A DNA stretch of 64,000 bases from Myxococcales bacterium (lineage in GTDB: Bacteria > Myxococcota_A > Polyangia > Polyangiales > GCA-016699535), in the NCBI GenBank assembly GCA_016699535.1, contig CP064980.1, forward strand, positions 1,868,001 through 1,932,000, in the 5' to 3' direction. Positions 1 through 8,346 of this stretch are shown here, piece by piece (position 1 is the stretch's first letter; the number at the start of each line of letters is the position of its first letter). The notes under the pieces were generated by a model. The model saw nothing but the letters and a program-made list of their open reading frames with translations. It did no database searches and was not told the origin of the DNA. Made by a program: the position numbers and the translations under genes.

Positions 1-2
1 AT

Positions 3-536
3 TCTCAAAGCATTCGTGCTGCCGCGGAATACTTACGCACCAAGTTTGGTCGAATCGACGTGCTTATCAACAATGCCGGTGTTTTCTTGGATCAGCACGA
101 AGCAAGCGAAGAGCATCCTGCATCGGCACTGGGAACGGACATCGATGTCATTCGTCGCACGCTTGAGATTAATACCTTCGCACCGCTTGCGCTTTGCCAG
201 GCCTTTATCCCGGGCATGCTCGAAGGTGGTTACGGTCGGGTGGTCAACGTTTCAAGTGGCTTAGGGCAACTCTCTGAGATGAACGGCGGCAACCCAGCGT
301 ATCGCATTTCAAAAACCGCACTGAATGCTGTGACAAAGATTCTTGCTGATGAACTTAGAGAAAGTTCAGTGAAAGTTAATTCAGTGTGTCCAGGTTGGGT
401 TCAAACCGACATGGGCGGTCCAAATGCGACCCGCAAAGTGCAAGAGGGAGCTTCGGGGATTGTTTGGGCTGCGACTTTGCCCGATGACGGGCCGTCGGGC
501 GGATTTTTCCGAGATGGGAAAGCCATCGCTTGGTAG
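3..536 (+). CDS. Short-chain dehydrogenase/reductase (SDR), 5' end outside window
   Basis: This is the C-terminal part of an NAD(P)-dependent short-chain dehydrogenase; the frame is open from base 3 and the start lies upstream of the window. Visible SDR marks are IDVLINNAG near the beginning (the NNAG strand-4 motif), a serine-containing strand VVNVSSGLGQ, and the catalytic Y-x3-K pair in PAYRISKTAL, followed by VCPGWVQTDMGG, the usual region after strand 6. The glycine-rich cofactor motif must lie in the missing part. The substrate cannot be told. The stop codon overlaps the GTG start of the next gene by one base, so the two genes are probably co-transcribed. Confidence 0.92.
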   Translation, partial: SQSIRAAAEYLRTKFGRIDVLINNAGVFLDQHEASEEHPASALGTDIDVIRRTLEINTFAPLALCQAFIPGMLEGGYGRVVNVSSGLGQLSEMNGGNPAYRISKTALNAVTKILADELRESSVKVNSVCPGWVQTDMGGPNATRKVQEGASGIVWAATLPDDGPSGGFFRDGKAIAW

Positions 537-1081
537 TGAGTATTTTAGAAAAAAAATTACCTAGGACTATTCCTGCGCATGAACGATTGATAGCAGGCGT
601 TGCGCTTGTGTTGCGTCAAACTAAGAGCGGATCAGAGCTGCTCATGATTGAACGTGCCGAACGCCATGGCGATCCATGGTCAGGACACATGGCTTTTCCC
701 GGAGGCAGGGCTCAACGCGAAGATAAGACCCTCACGGACACGGTTCTGCGAGAGGTCCACGAGGAAATCGGATGGGATCTCACCCAGCAAGCGGAGTATT
801 TGGGGCATTTGGGACCTTTGCCAATCCGAGCTCGAGGAGGGCTAACGGGCGAAGAACTGCTGCCTTTGGTCTTTGATTTGCGAGAAGAGCGCGATTTTGT
901 ACTTAATGAAGAAGTTAATGAAGTGTTTTGGTTTCCACTTCAAGCGTTTGGTTCGGACGATTTCCGCATTACCTTCCCGTACCTGCACGAAGGCAAGAGC
1001 TATGATCTTCCTGCTTATCTTATGCGCAATAAACGCATCTGGGGATTGAGCTATCGCATGATTCAACGCTTGCTAGGGTAG
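536..1081 (+). CDS. Nudix hydrolase, CoA pyrophosphatase-like
   Basis: A 181-residue Nudix hydrolase that should cleave a nucleoside diphosphate linked to another group. The Nudix box is clear at about residues 54-78: MAFPGGRA, then after a spacer REVHEEIGWDL, with the metal-binding EE pair. The spacing before REV is one residue longer than the classical box, as in the CoA/acyl-CoA pyrophosphatase branch, and the preceding ERAERHGDPWSGHMAFPGG is similar to that branch. I chose GTG at 536, overlapping the SDR stop (TAGTG), rather than TTG at 530. The substrate assignment is an inference; the superfamily is secure. Confidence 0.88.
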   Translation: MSILEKKLPRTIPAHERLIAGVALVLRQTKSGSELLMIERAERHGDPWSGHMAFPGGRAQREDKTLTDTVLREVHEEIGWDLTQQAEYLGHLGPLPIRARGGLTGEELLPLVFDLREERDFVLNEEVNEVFWFPLQAFGSDDFRITFPYLHEGKSYDLPAYLMRNKRIWGLSYRMIQRLLG

Positions 1082-1088
1082 CTGTGTT

Positions 1089-1925
1089 CTACCAGGCAAA
1101 CTGCATTTGCTTAGCGGCTATCGTTCGAGTGCTTGAGGCAGACGGAATGCTCAAAAGGTGAGGGAGGGAATCGCCAAGCAGTAAATCCACGTTGCTGCGC
1201 AACAAGGCTTGCGAAGCTGCTTGATGCGCAAGTTCGGGTAGGTTGTTTTTCTTTGAAAGGTGCATGAGCACCACACGTTTGGTTTTTGGGCTGAGTCCTT
1301 CAAGAGAACTCGCGCATTGTTCATTGGAAAGGTGTCCGTACCCCGATCGGACACGTTCTTGGATGTGAGGAGGGTAGGGTCCGTTTTTTAGCATACTCGG
1401 ATCGTAGTTCGACTCGATCATGAGTGTGTGACAGTCTTTGATGTGCTCACCTAAGTTCGGAGGGATGGCGCCAAGATCGGTGACAAGCGCTGCGCGAGCT
1501 TCTTGGTGTGAAAAGACCAGCGCCACTTGGGGCGCATCGTGCGGCACTTCCATGGGATGAATATCGAGGGTGCCAATTCGGAAGGGTGTGTTTTTACCGT
1601 AGATGCGCTGTTTGACGTAATGGTCGAGTTTGATGCCTCGCTCCGTGGCTTCGGTCATGTACAAGGTTGCATCAAAGGCATGCGCACACGCGCCAGCAAA
1701 GCCGCTGTGATCGGAATGCGCGTGCGTGACTAGAACAGCGTCAATCGTGGCGGGAGGCCGTGCCAGTGTGCCAAGCATTTTTTTTAGTGGTCCCGGACGA
1801 ACACCCGCATCAACGAGGATGGTAGTGTCGGGGCTTTGCACCAAGCAGGCATTGCCACTGCTGCCGCTTGCTAGAATCGTGATCTGCACTGGGGCCCACG
1901 TTACAGTTTTTTGATCGGAGGTCAA
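1089..1925 (-). CDS. MBL-fold metallo-hydrolase (WalJ/YycJ-like)
   Basis: A 278-residue metallo-beta-lactamase-fold hydrolase. The metal-binding signature THAHSDH lies at residues 67-73 (H68, H70, D72, H73). The opening ITILASGSSGNACLVQ followed by TTILVDAGV is the N-terminal pattern of the YycJ/WalJ group of small MBL exonuclease-like proteins. Later histidines occur in VPHDAP and in HLSNEQCA. It is soluble with no signal peptide. Its end lies 7 bp from the convergent Nudix gene, and its start overlaps the stop of the upstream ZIP-permease gene (ATGA-type, 4 bp), so translation is probably coupled. The exact substrate is unknown. Confidence 0.88.
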   Translation of the reverse strand: MTSDQKTVTWAPVQITILASGSSGNACLVQSPDTTILVDAGVRPGPLKKMLGTLARPPATIDAVLVTHAHSDHSGFAGACAHAFDATLYMTEATERGIKLDHYVKQRIYGKNTPFRIGTLDIHPMEVPHDAPQVALVFSHQEARAALVTDLGAIPPNLGEHIKDCHTLMIESNYDPSMLKNGPYPPHIQERVRSGYGHLSNEQCASSLEGLSPKTKRVVLMHLSKKNNLPELAHQAASQALLRSNVDLLLGDSLPHLLSIPSASSTRTIAAKQMQFAW

Positions 1926-3753
1926 GAATGACTGTGACGGTGTTCGTGATCAGGTTTAGCCAAAAAATCGCCTACGGTGCGAAACCATGCGCCTACGCCA
2001 ACGCGCCACATGCTCATCAAAATCAAGAGTGCCAAGATCGCAGTTGCGGCATAAGTGCTAAGATCGTGAGCATATAAATGCGTATCTTCAATGACCTGTT
2101 CGGTCACAAGTGGAATGGGGCTTAGGTTAACAAACACTGCAATCAGCCAGCAGAGCAAGATAAGGGCGCCCAGGCCGCCGAAAGTCGCTTTTGCGCCAAT
2201 TGATCGCGTAAGAAACCCACCGTCGCAATGTTGGTAGCGGGGCCGAGCAGCAAGGCTGTAAGCGCAGCGCCGGCCGAAAGCCCTTTACTCATGAGAACAG
2301 CAGCAAGAGGTGTAGCCGAGGCTGCACATACGTAGCTCGGCACGGCAATGATGGTTACTACGAGTACGTCCACGCCGCTGCTTGCCATGCGATACAGCGC
2401 TCCGTTCGGTAAAACCGCCTGCACGTAAGCTGCAACAACTAGGCCGGCAACGGTCCATGGGCCGATATGCAAAAGTAGTTCATTCAGATGTCCCCAGAAA
2501 CGCACGAACACTGAGGATGTTGTTTTGTCTGCTACTGGGCTGCTGGGGGTAGAAGCTGTTTGCTCTAGTGATTTTTCGGTTTTTCTATGCTCCCCGGTGA
2601 GTCTGGAGATAACGAGTGCTGCAAAGATGGCCACAGCAACCGCTGCGACAAGGCGAATAGCGGCAAGGTGCCAGCCTAAAAAGCGGGCGGTTAGCGCAAG
2701 GGTTTCAATTCCGAGTTCCGGCGTTGCAAGCAAAAACGCAACCACGAGTGCGGCGCTCGCGCCTCGGTCACGCAAAGACTTCGTGATTGGAAGGACTCCG
2801 CATGCGCAAATAGGCAGCGGTGCGCCGATGATAGCCCCGCGCGTGGCTTGACGAAGCGAGCTGCCTTTGCCCAACCATCGCATCGGCAGTCGAGAGCCTA
2901 AGAGCTGCAGCGCGGCAGCAATCAGCATACCAACGAGCAGCGTCGGTGCGGTATCGAAGGTAAGCTCGAGCCAGGCTTTTCCAATTGAAGTGCGTACTTC
3001 GCTGATGGTGTGCTGGGCACCTTGGTGGTGAATCGTTCCGAGGTAGACAATTAACAGAGCAGCAGCGACGGCGCCGAAGTCAAGAGCGCGCATACGTGTG
3101 TTGCTCGGTTTGGAACGCGGGATATCATGGGCGACAATGTGAATGAGTAGGCCCGCAACAGCTGCAGTCACCCAGGGACCAAAGTCTTCAAGAATGTGAG
3201 AAGGAACAAGTCCAGATAGGGTAACGCCTGTGACGGTTGCAAAAAGTAACCACAACGATCTCCATGCAGCAGCTTTCCAGCCAAGTTGACTTCGGCAGGC
3301 AACAATCGCGAGTGCGGTCACCGGTATCGAGTGCGCCGCGATGGCAATTGGTACGCTAAATGACACACCACTGTCTCCTGCGCTAAGAACGTAAGCTCCC
3401 AAAGCAATGCCGTCGCCCATTTGATGAGCCGCCAAGCCGATGAAAGCAAGCTCAAGGCCTAGGCGATGGCTTTCGTCATGATGGTTGTGGTGGTGATCTG
3501 TTTTGCCAACCGTAGCGCTGTAGATCCATTCGAGCAAGGCCGGTAAGGCAAGCGCTACCAAAAAGGCGCCGAGCCCCCAGATTCCCAGATCGGTGAGAGC
3601 TTCAGGTAACAACTGGACTAGCACCACGAGCAAAGCTGATGAAAGGGCAAAGGTGTGTACGGGCCGCAGGCTGAGGGCTTTGTTTTTGCCCACCAGGCCG
3701 ACAAGCGCACCGATAGCAACGGATAAAGGAGCAATGATAAAAGCAAGTAGCAT
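1922..3753 (-). CDS. ZIP transporter-like domain fused to SO_0444/ArsP-type permease (frameshifted)
   Basis: One membrane transporter in two frames: 2143-3753 holds most of it and the C-terminal end continues in the frame of 1922-2158. The first ~240 residues resemble the ZIP metal-transporter family: a His-rich loop HHHNHHDESH, then a helix with HQMGDGIALG and another with IAAHSIPVTALAI. The second half is a DUF318/SO_0444-type efflux permease with GAIIGAPLPICACGVLPITK, SLRDRGASAALVVAFLLATPE and LLLGPATNIATVG. The frame breaks after VGFLRDQLAQK; the other frame supplies KATFGGLGALILLCWLIAVF. Adding one base to the TTTT run at 2189-2192 joins them. The tail HEHRHSHS is also His-rich. It probably moves a divalent metal; direction and metal are inference. 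Confidence 0.82.
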
Positions 3754-3902
3754 GGTGCCTTTGGAAAGAACGCTACCCTATCACAAGCACTGCCTTGCTT
3801 AAAACGAAAAGTCAAAACGATGCATCTTCTCGAAGGTATCGCCTGAATTATTCATGCGGTGGCTTCTGGATACATCGACAAAATGTAGGTAAATAGCCCC
3901 AC

Positions 3903-4451
3903 ATGAACAGAGTTTGTGTGTATTGTGGCTCGCGCTTTGGAAAACATGACGCCTATAAAGTGGCCGCGCAGAAGATGGGTGAATTGATTGCGACGTCGGG
4001 AGTTACCTTGGTTTACGGCGGAGCATCTCGTGGGCTTATGGGGGAGCTTGCCAGTTCGGCTATGAAGCACGGCGGCAAGGTCATTGGCGTGATTCCCGAA
4101 GCCTTGGTTGAAAAAGAGATAGCTCATGAAGCGCTTAGTGAACTGCAGGTGGTTCCCGACATGCATGTTCGCAAAGCTACGATGTCTACATTAGCCGATG
4201 CTTTTATTGCATTGCCTGGCGGCGCAGGGACGTTGGAAGAGTTTTTTGAGATGTTCACATGGTGGCAAGTAGGCTTTCACAAAAAGCCCATTGCGGTAGC
4301 TAACATTGAAGGTTTTTATGATCCGCTTATCTCACTCTTTGAAAAGGCGGTGTCTGAAGGTTTTGTTGAACAACAATGGGTTGATCGATTGCTTATCGAA
4401 TCCGATCTTGAAAGACTGTGGGCAAAACTTCTAGCGAATTTTGCACCTTAG
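3903..4451 (+). CDS. LOG family protein (TIGR00730-type nucleotide 5'-monophosphate phosphoribohydrolase)
   Basis: A 182-residue lysine-decarboxylase-like fold protein of the LOG family, which cleaves nucleoside monophosphates, including cytokinin ribotides, to base and ribose phosphate. The family signature PGGAGTLEE begins at residue 105 with the catalytic Glu at 113. CVYCGSRFG and VYGGASRGLMG are the two nucleotide-binding loops, and MHVRKATM is the conserved arginine region. Length is normal for the family. It stands alone on the plus strand, divergent from the ZIP-permease gene and convergent with the MATE gene. The family is secure; the physiological substrate is not known. Confidence 0.92.
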   Translation: MNRVCVYCGSRFGKHDAYKVAAQKMGELIATSGVTLVYGGASRGLMGELASSAMKHGGKVIGVIPEALVEKEIAHEALSELQVVPDMHVRKATMSTLADAFIALPGGAGTLEEFFEMFTWWQVGFHKKPIAVANIEGFYDPLISLFEKAVSEGFVEQQWVDRLLIESDLERLWAKLLANFAP

Positions 4452-4456
4452 ACACA

Positions 4457-4500
4457 AGCGAAGCGGCTCATTCGTTTTCGATCTGAGCACTAGCTTCGCT
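4457..4500. terminator. Inverted repeat between convergent LOG and MATE genes
   Basis: Arms AGCGAAGC (4457-4464) and GCTTCGCT (4493-4500) pair perfectly, and inside them GCTCA pairs with TGAGC, giving a long interrupted stem. It sits where two genes converge and overlaps the last codons of the MATE gene. There is no strong T-run, so a role as bidirectional terminator is inferred from position only. Confidence 0.4.
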
Positions 4501-5857
4501 GAATTTCCGAGGAAGAGAGATAGTGAAAGCGTAGCAGCAGAAATAAGGCCACAGCAGTAAGTCCAGCGCTTAGACCCCACCAGAGGCCTTGGGCGCCCCA
4601 ACCCAGGACAAAGGCTAGTGCAACACCCACAGGTAAACCAATTAAATAGTGTCCTACGAGATTAGAGAGCAAGGGTATTCGTGTATCACCTGCGCCACGC
4701 AGCGCACCGGCCGCGACGGCTTGGATCCCGTCGGACAGTTGAAAAATTGCCGCAATCATTAGAAGCTTGCCGGCTGCATGGATGACGGGCTGTTGATTGG
4801 TGAGCCACGCAGCAAGAAATTCTGGCAGCGTCCAAAATAAGAGCGAAGCTGTCGCCATAACCGTGGTGGATGTAGCGATGGCGATAAAGCCTGCACGCCT
4901 CGCGCTTGGAGTGTCACCTGCGCCAATGCGGTTTCCGACCATGACGCTCGCTGCTGCGCCAATACCAAGTGCAAGATTAAAAGTCGCTGCAGCGAATGTT
5001 ATCGCGACGTGATGAGATGCCAATGCACGTGGGCCTAGGTTGGCCATAAGGATATGAACGATAGTAAACACCCCAAACTCGGCCAGCAGTTGCAGTCCAA
5101 TGGGAGTGCCCAAGGTGGCTATGCGTCGCATGATCGCCATTTCCGGAGCTCGACGTTGCGGTAACTTGTGTTGCTCTAGCAAATGAATGCTGACGCTGAC
5201 CCAAACAAGTTGAACCACAATGCATAGGGTGCTTGCCCAAGCGGCACCAGCGACTCCAAAGCCATCAAAGCCGATAGCAGGAAGACCAAAGCGTGTCATT
5301 CCTTGGTCGCCGAATACCAAATACCAACTTGCCGGGATGTTGATGATGTTTGCTAGAAGAATGGCAATCATCAACGGTTTTGTGTGACTATGCGCCTGCA
5401 AGAAACTTCGCCATGCTGAAAAAACAAGCAAAGGAAGTAGTCCTGGGAGGCGAGCAAACAAGTAAGCGCGTGTATGCTCAGCACTCTTAACATCCAAACC
5501 AAAGCTTTCAATCTTGAAAGTAAGCAGGGCAATGACCACTCCGAGTGGTATGCTTAACAAAATTGCAATCCACATCCCCTGCCAACGAAGTCGGTCGGCA
5601 TGAGCATGTTCCTCGGCTCCGATGGCTTGGGCCAGAAGAGGATCGAGTCCCATCATGATGCCGCTTCCCAGGACGGTAACCACAAAAAATACAGCGTGGC
5701 CCATTCCTACTGCGCCAAGTTCAATTTCGCCCAAACGCCCTACAACGGCCGTGTCCACCGCGCCAAGTGTCATCGTGCCAAAATGGAAAGTGGCAAGCGG
5801 CAGAGCAAGTTGAATGAGCCGTTTTAGTTCATCTACGGTATGTCGCTGGGCCGTCAT
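4490..5857 (-). CDS. MATE-family multidrug/toxin efflux transporter
   Basis: A 455-residue inner-membrane protein with about twelve hydrophobic segments, typical of MATE exporters (NorM/DinF group), which expel cationic compounds in exchange for Na+ or H+. Family patterns are LIQLALPLATFHFGTMTLGA at the N-terminus followed by VDTAVVGRLG, and in the second half LGIGAAASVMVGNRIGAGD, the internal repeat of the first. The frame stays open to 5935, but the extra N-terminus reads RAVAGSNPAGGS, which is the translation of a tRNA T-arm remnant, so I start at ATG 5857 (MTAQRHTVDELKRL). Substrates cannot be told. Confidence 0.92.
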   Translation of the reverse strand: MTAQRHTVDELKRLIQLALPLATFHFGTMTLGAVDTAVVGRLGEIELGAVGMGHAVFFVVTVLGSGIMMGLDPLLAQAIGAEEHAHADRLRWQGMWIAILLSIPLGVVIALLTFKIESFGLDVKSAEHTRAYLFARLPGLLPLLVFSAWRSFLQAHSHTKPLMIAILLANIINIPASWYLVFGDQGMTRFGLPAIGFDGFGVAGAAWASTLCIVVQLVWVSVSIHLLEQHKLPQRRAPEMAIMRRIATLGTPIGLQLLAEFGVFTIVHILMANLGPRALASHHVAITFAAATFNLALGIGAAASVMVGNRIGAGDTPSARRAGFIAIATSTTVMATASLLFWTLPEFLAAWLTNQQPVIHAAGKLLMIAAIFQLSDGIQAVAAGALRGAGDTRIPLLSNLVGHYLIGLPVGVALAFVLGWGAQGLWWGLSAGLTAVALFLLLRFHYLSSSEIQRS

Positions 5858-5897
5858 AAAGCTGATAACGAACGGAGATACAAGGAAAGGGTGCTTA

Positions 5898-5927
5898 GAG
5901 CCACCTGCTGGATTTGAACCAGCGACC
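5898..5927 (-). repeat. Partial copy of tRNA-Thr 3' end (T-arm plus acceptor strand)
   Basis: These 30 bases match 6019-6048, the 3' third of the neighbouring tRNA-Thr, at 29 of 30 positions. No matching 5' half (acceptor strand, D-arm, anticodon arm) is present next to it, so it is not a complete tRNA. Such short 3'-end copies are what integrating elements leave at tRNA genes, or may be the relic of a duplicated tRNA. Only about 90 bp separate the two copies. Confidence 0.75.
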
Positions 5928-6019
5928 GCACGCACGAGGAAAAAAGCGGAGGCGTGAGAGCGCGGAGCGCCTCATCTTGAGGGCGTGTACTGAGTTATTC
6001 ATGGGAAACATAGCAACGG

Positions 6020-6093
<74 letters not shown>

Positions 6094-6185
6094 AGTGAGC
6101 GGAAGTCGGCGGCTTTGCTCCCGACGACACCAAACGTGGGGGAGTATGCAGTAAGCGTGGTTTTTATGCCAGCAAAGCAAGATGC

Positions 6186-6584
6186 TTAAAGTTCTTCTTC
6201 AGGTTCGTCATCGTCATCGAGATCGAGGTCTGCATTGTCAGTTATGACGTCGTCGTCATCGGATGCCGTTTCCTCGTCCTCGTCGTCGTCTTCCTCTTCG
6301 AACTCATGGTCGGTGTACTGAACTTCGAGACCTGCTTCAGAAAGCTGCGCTTCAAGAAGCTCTAGAAGTTCATCCACATCGTCACCCGACCATTCGTCGA
6401 GAAGCTCGGAGAGCAAATCGTAGAAATCGCCGCTGTTGATGCGTCTTTCCATTTCCTCGATTTCGCCTTCGGAAAATGCGTCAATGATATCCTCGCGCAG
6501 AGTTTCGGTGTCGCCTTCCTGAATCGCATCGGCGGCAGAAAGCCGGATCTGTTTGAGTGCCCGTCGGTCCAGAAAAATTTCCAT
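6186..6584 (-). CDS. Highly acidic hypothetical protein
   Basis: A 132-residue protein I do not recognise. The first ~75 residues look helical and amphipathic (MEIFLDRRALKQIRLSAADA, then EGEIEEMERRINSGDFYDLL), and the rest is an extremely acidic tail with EEEDDDEDEE and DLDLDDDDEPEEEL, predicted to be disordered. No signal peptide or membrane segment is seen. It stands alone between the tRNA and a divergent outer-membrane protein gene. Such acidic tails occur in nucleic-acid mimics, chaperones and metal binders; nothing here decides between these. Confidence 0.7.
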   Translation of the reverse strand: MEIFLDRRALKQIRLSAADAIQEGDTETLREDIIDAFSEGEIEEMERRINSGDFYDLLSELLDEWSGDDVDELLELLEAQLSEAGLEVQYTDHEFEEEDDDEDEETASDDDDVITDNADLDLDDDDEPEEEL

Positions 6585-6690
6585 TTCGGCAATCCCGATA
6601 GATCAAGGCGAAGCAGGCTGTCAATAATCTATTTGCACATAGGAAAAAGAAGCCTGGCCTTGGAGGCCAGCCAGACGGTAGGATGCCGCC

Positions 6691-7338
6691 ATGCGTTGGG
6701 TGCTATTGTGGGACAAAGCTGTGGTTTTTTGCTTGTTTTTGAGCATTTGCTTTTTTGCCGCTGGGGCGGATGCCCAGCAAAATAAAAAGAGCGGTGGGAC
6801 AGCCGTCCTCGACCAAATTCCTAGGCTGGGTGGCGAATTGCACCTTTCGTCGGTCTTTCCGTTTCTAAACGGCGATTTTTGTCCAGCCGGGGCAGGCTGC
6901 GTTTTGGATCAGGGCTTGGGGATCGGTGTGAGTGTGGAGCGGCGCTGGCTTAGCGGACTTTCCTTTGCGCTTGGTTATGATCTTTGGCTGCTCGATACCG
7001 ATAGCGTGTACGAGCAGGGCGTAATGCAGTTTTTTTACGGTGCTGCGCGTTTTTATTTTCTTCCAACCCACGAACTCCACCCTTATTTGAGTGCAGGTTT
7101 TGGTGCGCAGATGTTTGGCGATACCTTTAAGGTAGCCACGGTCGGACCGGCAGCACAGATCCTTTTGGGCTCAGAGTGGGAGATGAATTCGTCGCTTGGC
7201 TTCACGGCCGCACTCGGGGCCAGGCTTTTTAGGTTGGCTTCCTTTACGACAGCGAGTGATGGGGTCGAACGTGAGCCTGGTGGCAGCATAAGTGCGATGT
7301 TGACCTTACAAATTGGTCTTAGTGTGCTAGTTCTCTGA
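6691..7338 (+). CDS. Probable outer-membrane beta-barrel protein, hypothetical
   Basis: A 215-residue exported protein. The N-terminus has a signal peptide (hydrophobic run VVFCLFLSICFFAAGADAQ, likely cut after ADA). The mature part alternates short hydrophobic and glycine/aromatic-rich stretches such as LHPYLSAGFGAQMFG and SLGFTAALGARLFRLASF, which is the pattern of small eight-stranded outer-membrane barrels. It contains two cysteines close together (FCPAGAGCVLD). No family name can be given. It lies 73 bp upstream of the FHA gene on the same strand and may or may not share its transcript. Confidence 0.75.
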   Translation: MRWVLLWDKAVVFCLFLSICFFAAGADAQQNKKSGGTAVLDQIPRLGGELHLSSVFPFLNGDFCPAGAGCVLDQGLGIGVSVERRWLSGLSFALGYDLWLLDTDSVYEQGVMQFFYGAARFYFLPTHELHPYLSAGFGAQMFGDTFKVATVGPAAQILLGSEWEMNSSLGFTAALGARLFRLASFTTASDGVEREPGGSISAMLTLQIGLSVLVL

Positions 7339-7411
7339 GCCGCTTCGAGGCAGGGGCGAGGCCGCGAAGCCAAAGAATCAATTGATATGCCCAAAATTCT
7401 CGGTTTTTTAA

Positions 7412-8344
7412 ATGCAAAACAAATCCATGCCAAAGCACTTGGCTACTACTGATCACTATGTGTCCATGACCGGCGATGCCGTATCCTCGGAATGGGATCC
7501 AACTCTAACGATGCAACTTGTTTGCAGCGGCTGCAGTATTGAAAATCCAAGCCACATGCGTTTTTGCAAGCAGTGTGGGACGCGTCTTTCGGTTATCGAT
7601 CCAGAAGGTCGTTTAGAAAAGGCGCCTCTCACCAAGCCTGCTTTGGCGCAAGATTACCTTCCGGAGGAAGGTCGCTTGGTTTCGGTCGGAAGCAATGGTG
7701 TTGACGGTAAAACTTACCCACTTACGAGCAACCAGATCGACATTGGTTCTCAAGACGGAGATGTCATTTTTGGTGACGACCCCTATCTTTCCGCGCGGCA
7801 TGCTCGTTTTCTGAGGGATGCGCAAGGGTTTCGCGTTATCGATCTTGCAAGCGTTAATGGTGTGTTTTTACGTGTGAAGCAGAGTGTTCCGCTTGAGCAG
7901 GGCGATACGATTCTTATTGGTCAGCAAGTGTTGCGTTTCGAGATCGGGGCGAAGCCAAGCACAAGCCTTGGTCCAGCTTTTCGCCGTGGCGTGAAGGTTT
8001 TTGGAACTCCAGAAGTTTCCAGATTGGCCTGGCTTGTGCAATATATTACCGAAGGTGTCGATCGTGACGCGTACTGTCTCTATAGAGAGGAGACAATCTT
8101 GGGTAGGGAAAGTGGCGACATAGTGTTTACTGACGATCCCTTCTTATCTCGAAGGCATGCCTCAATTACCTATGATGCCGATAAAAAAGGCTTTTCTTTG
8201 ACGGATTTGGGCTCTTCCAACGGGACCGGTTTAAAAATTCGCGGAGAAAGCCGCCTAAGATCTGGCGATCAGATTCGGATTGGGCGACAATTGCTTAGAT
8301 TCGAATTGTTGAACGACGTCCAGAGCGAGGAAAGGTACGACTGA
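7412..8344 (+). CDS. Zinc-ribbon protein with two FHA domains
   Basis: A 310-residue cytoplasmic signalling protein. Near the N-terminus, CSGCSIENPSHMRFCKQCG is a four-cysteine zinc ribbon. It is followed by two forkhead-associated domains that bind phosphothreonine peptides. The first (about residues 100-165) has SARHARFLRD and DLASVNGVFLRV. The second (about 225-300) has ILGRESGD, SRRHASITYD and DLGSSNGTGLKI, with the conserved GR, S-x2-H and NG marks. The gene is followed 2 bp later by the PP2C phosphatase, so the pair likely acts in one Ser/Thr phosphorylation circuit. No kinase gene is visible in the window. Confidence 0.9.
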   Translation: MQNKSMPKHLATTDHYVSMTGDAVSSEWDPTLTMQLVCSGCSIENPSHMRFCKQCGTRLSVIDPEGRLEKAPLTKPALAQDYLPEEGRLVSVGSNGVDGKTYPLTSNQIDIGSQDGDVIFGDDPYLSARHARFLRDAQGFRVIDLASVNGVFLRVKQSVPLEQGDTILIGQQVLRFEIGAKPSTSLGPAFRRGVKVFGTPEVSRLAWLVQYITEGVDRDAYCLYREETILGRESGDIVFTDDPFLSRRHASITYDADKKGFSLTDLGSSNGTGLKIRGESRLRSGDQIRIGRQLLRFELLNDVQSEERYD

Positions 8345-8346
8345 GG

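Noticed and set aside
1922..2158. Separate 78-residue His-tailed membrane protein
   Set aside because: Its sequence is the expected C-terminal helix of the ZIP-permease gene in another frame (KATFGGLGALILLCWL joins after one base is added).
5858..5935. N-terminal extension of the MATE transporter (RAVAGSNPAGGS...)
   Set aside because: It is the translation of the tRNA-Thr 3' remnant, a known artefact; the family sequence starts at ATG 5857.
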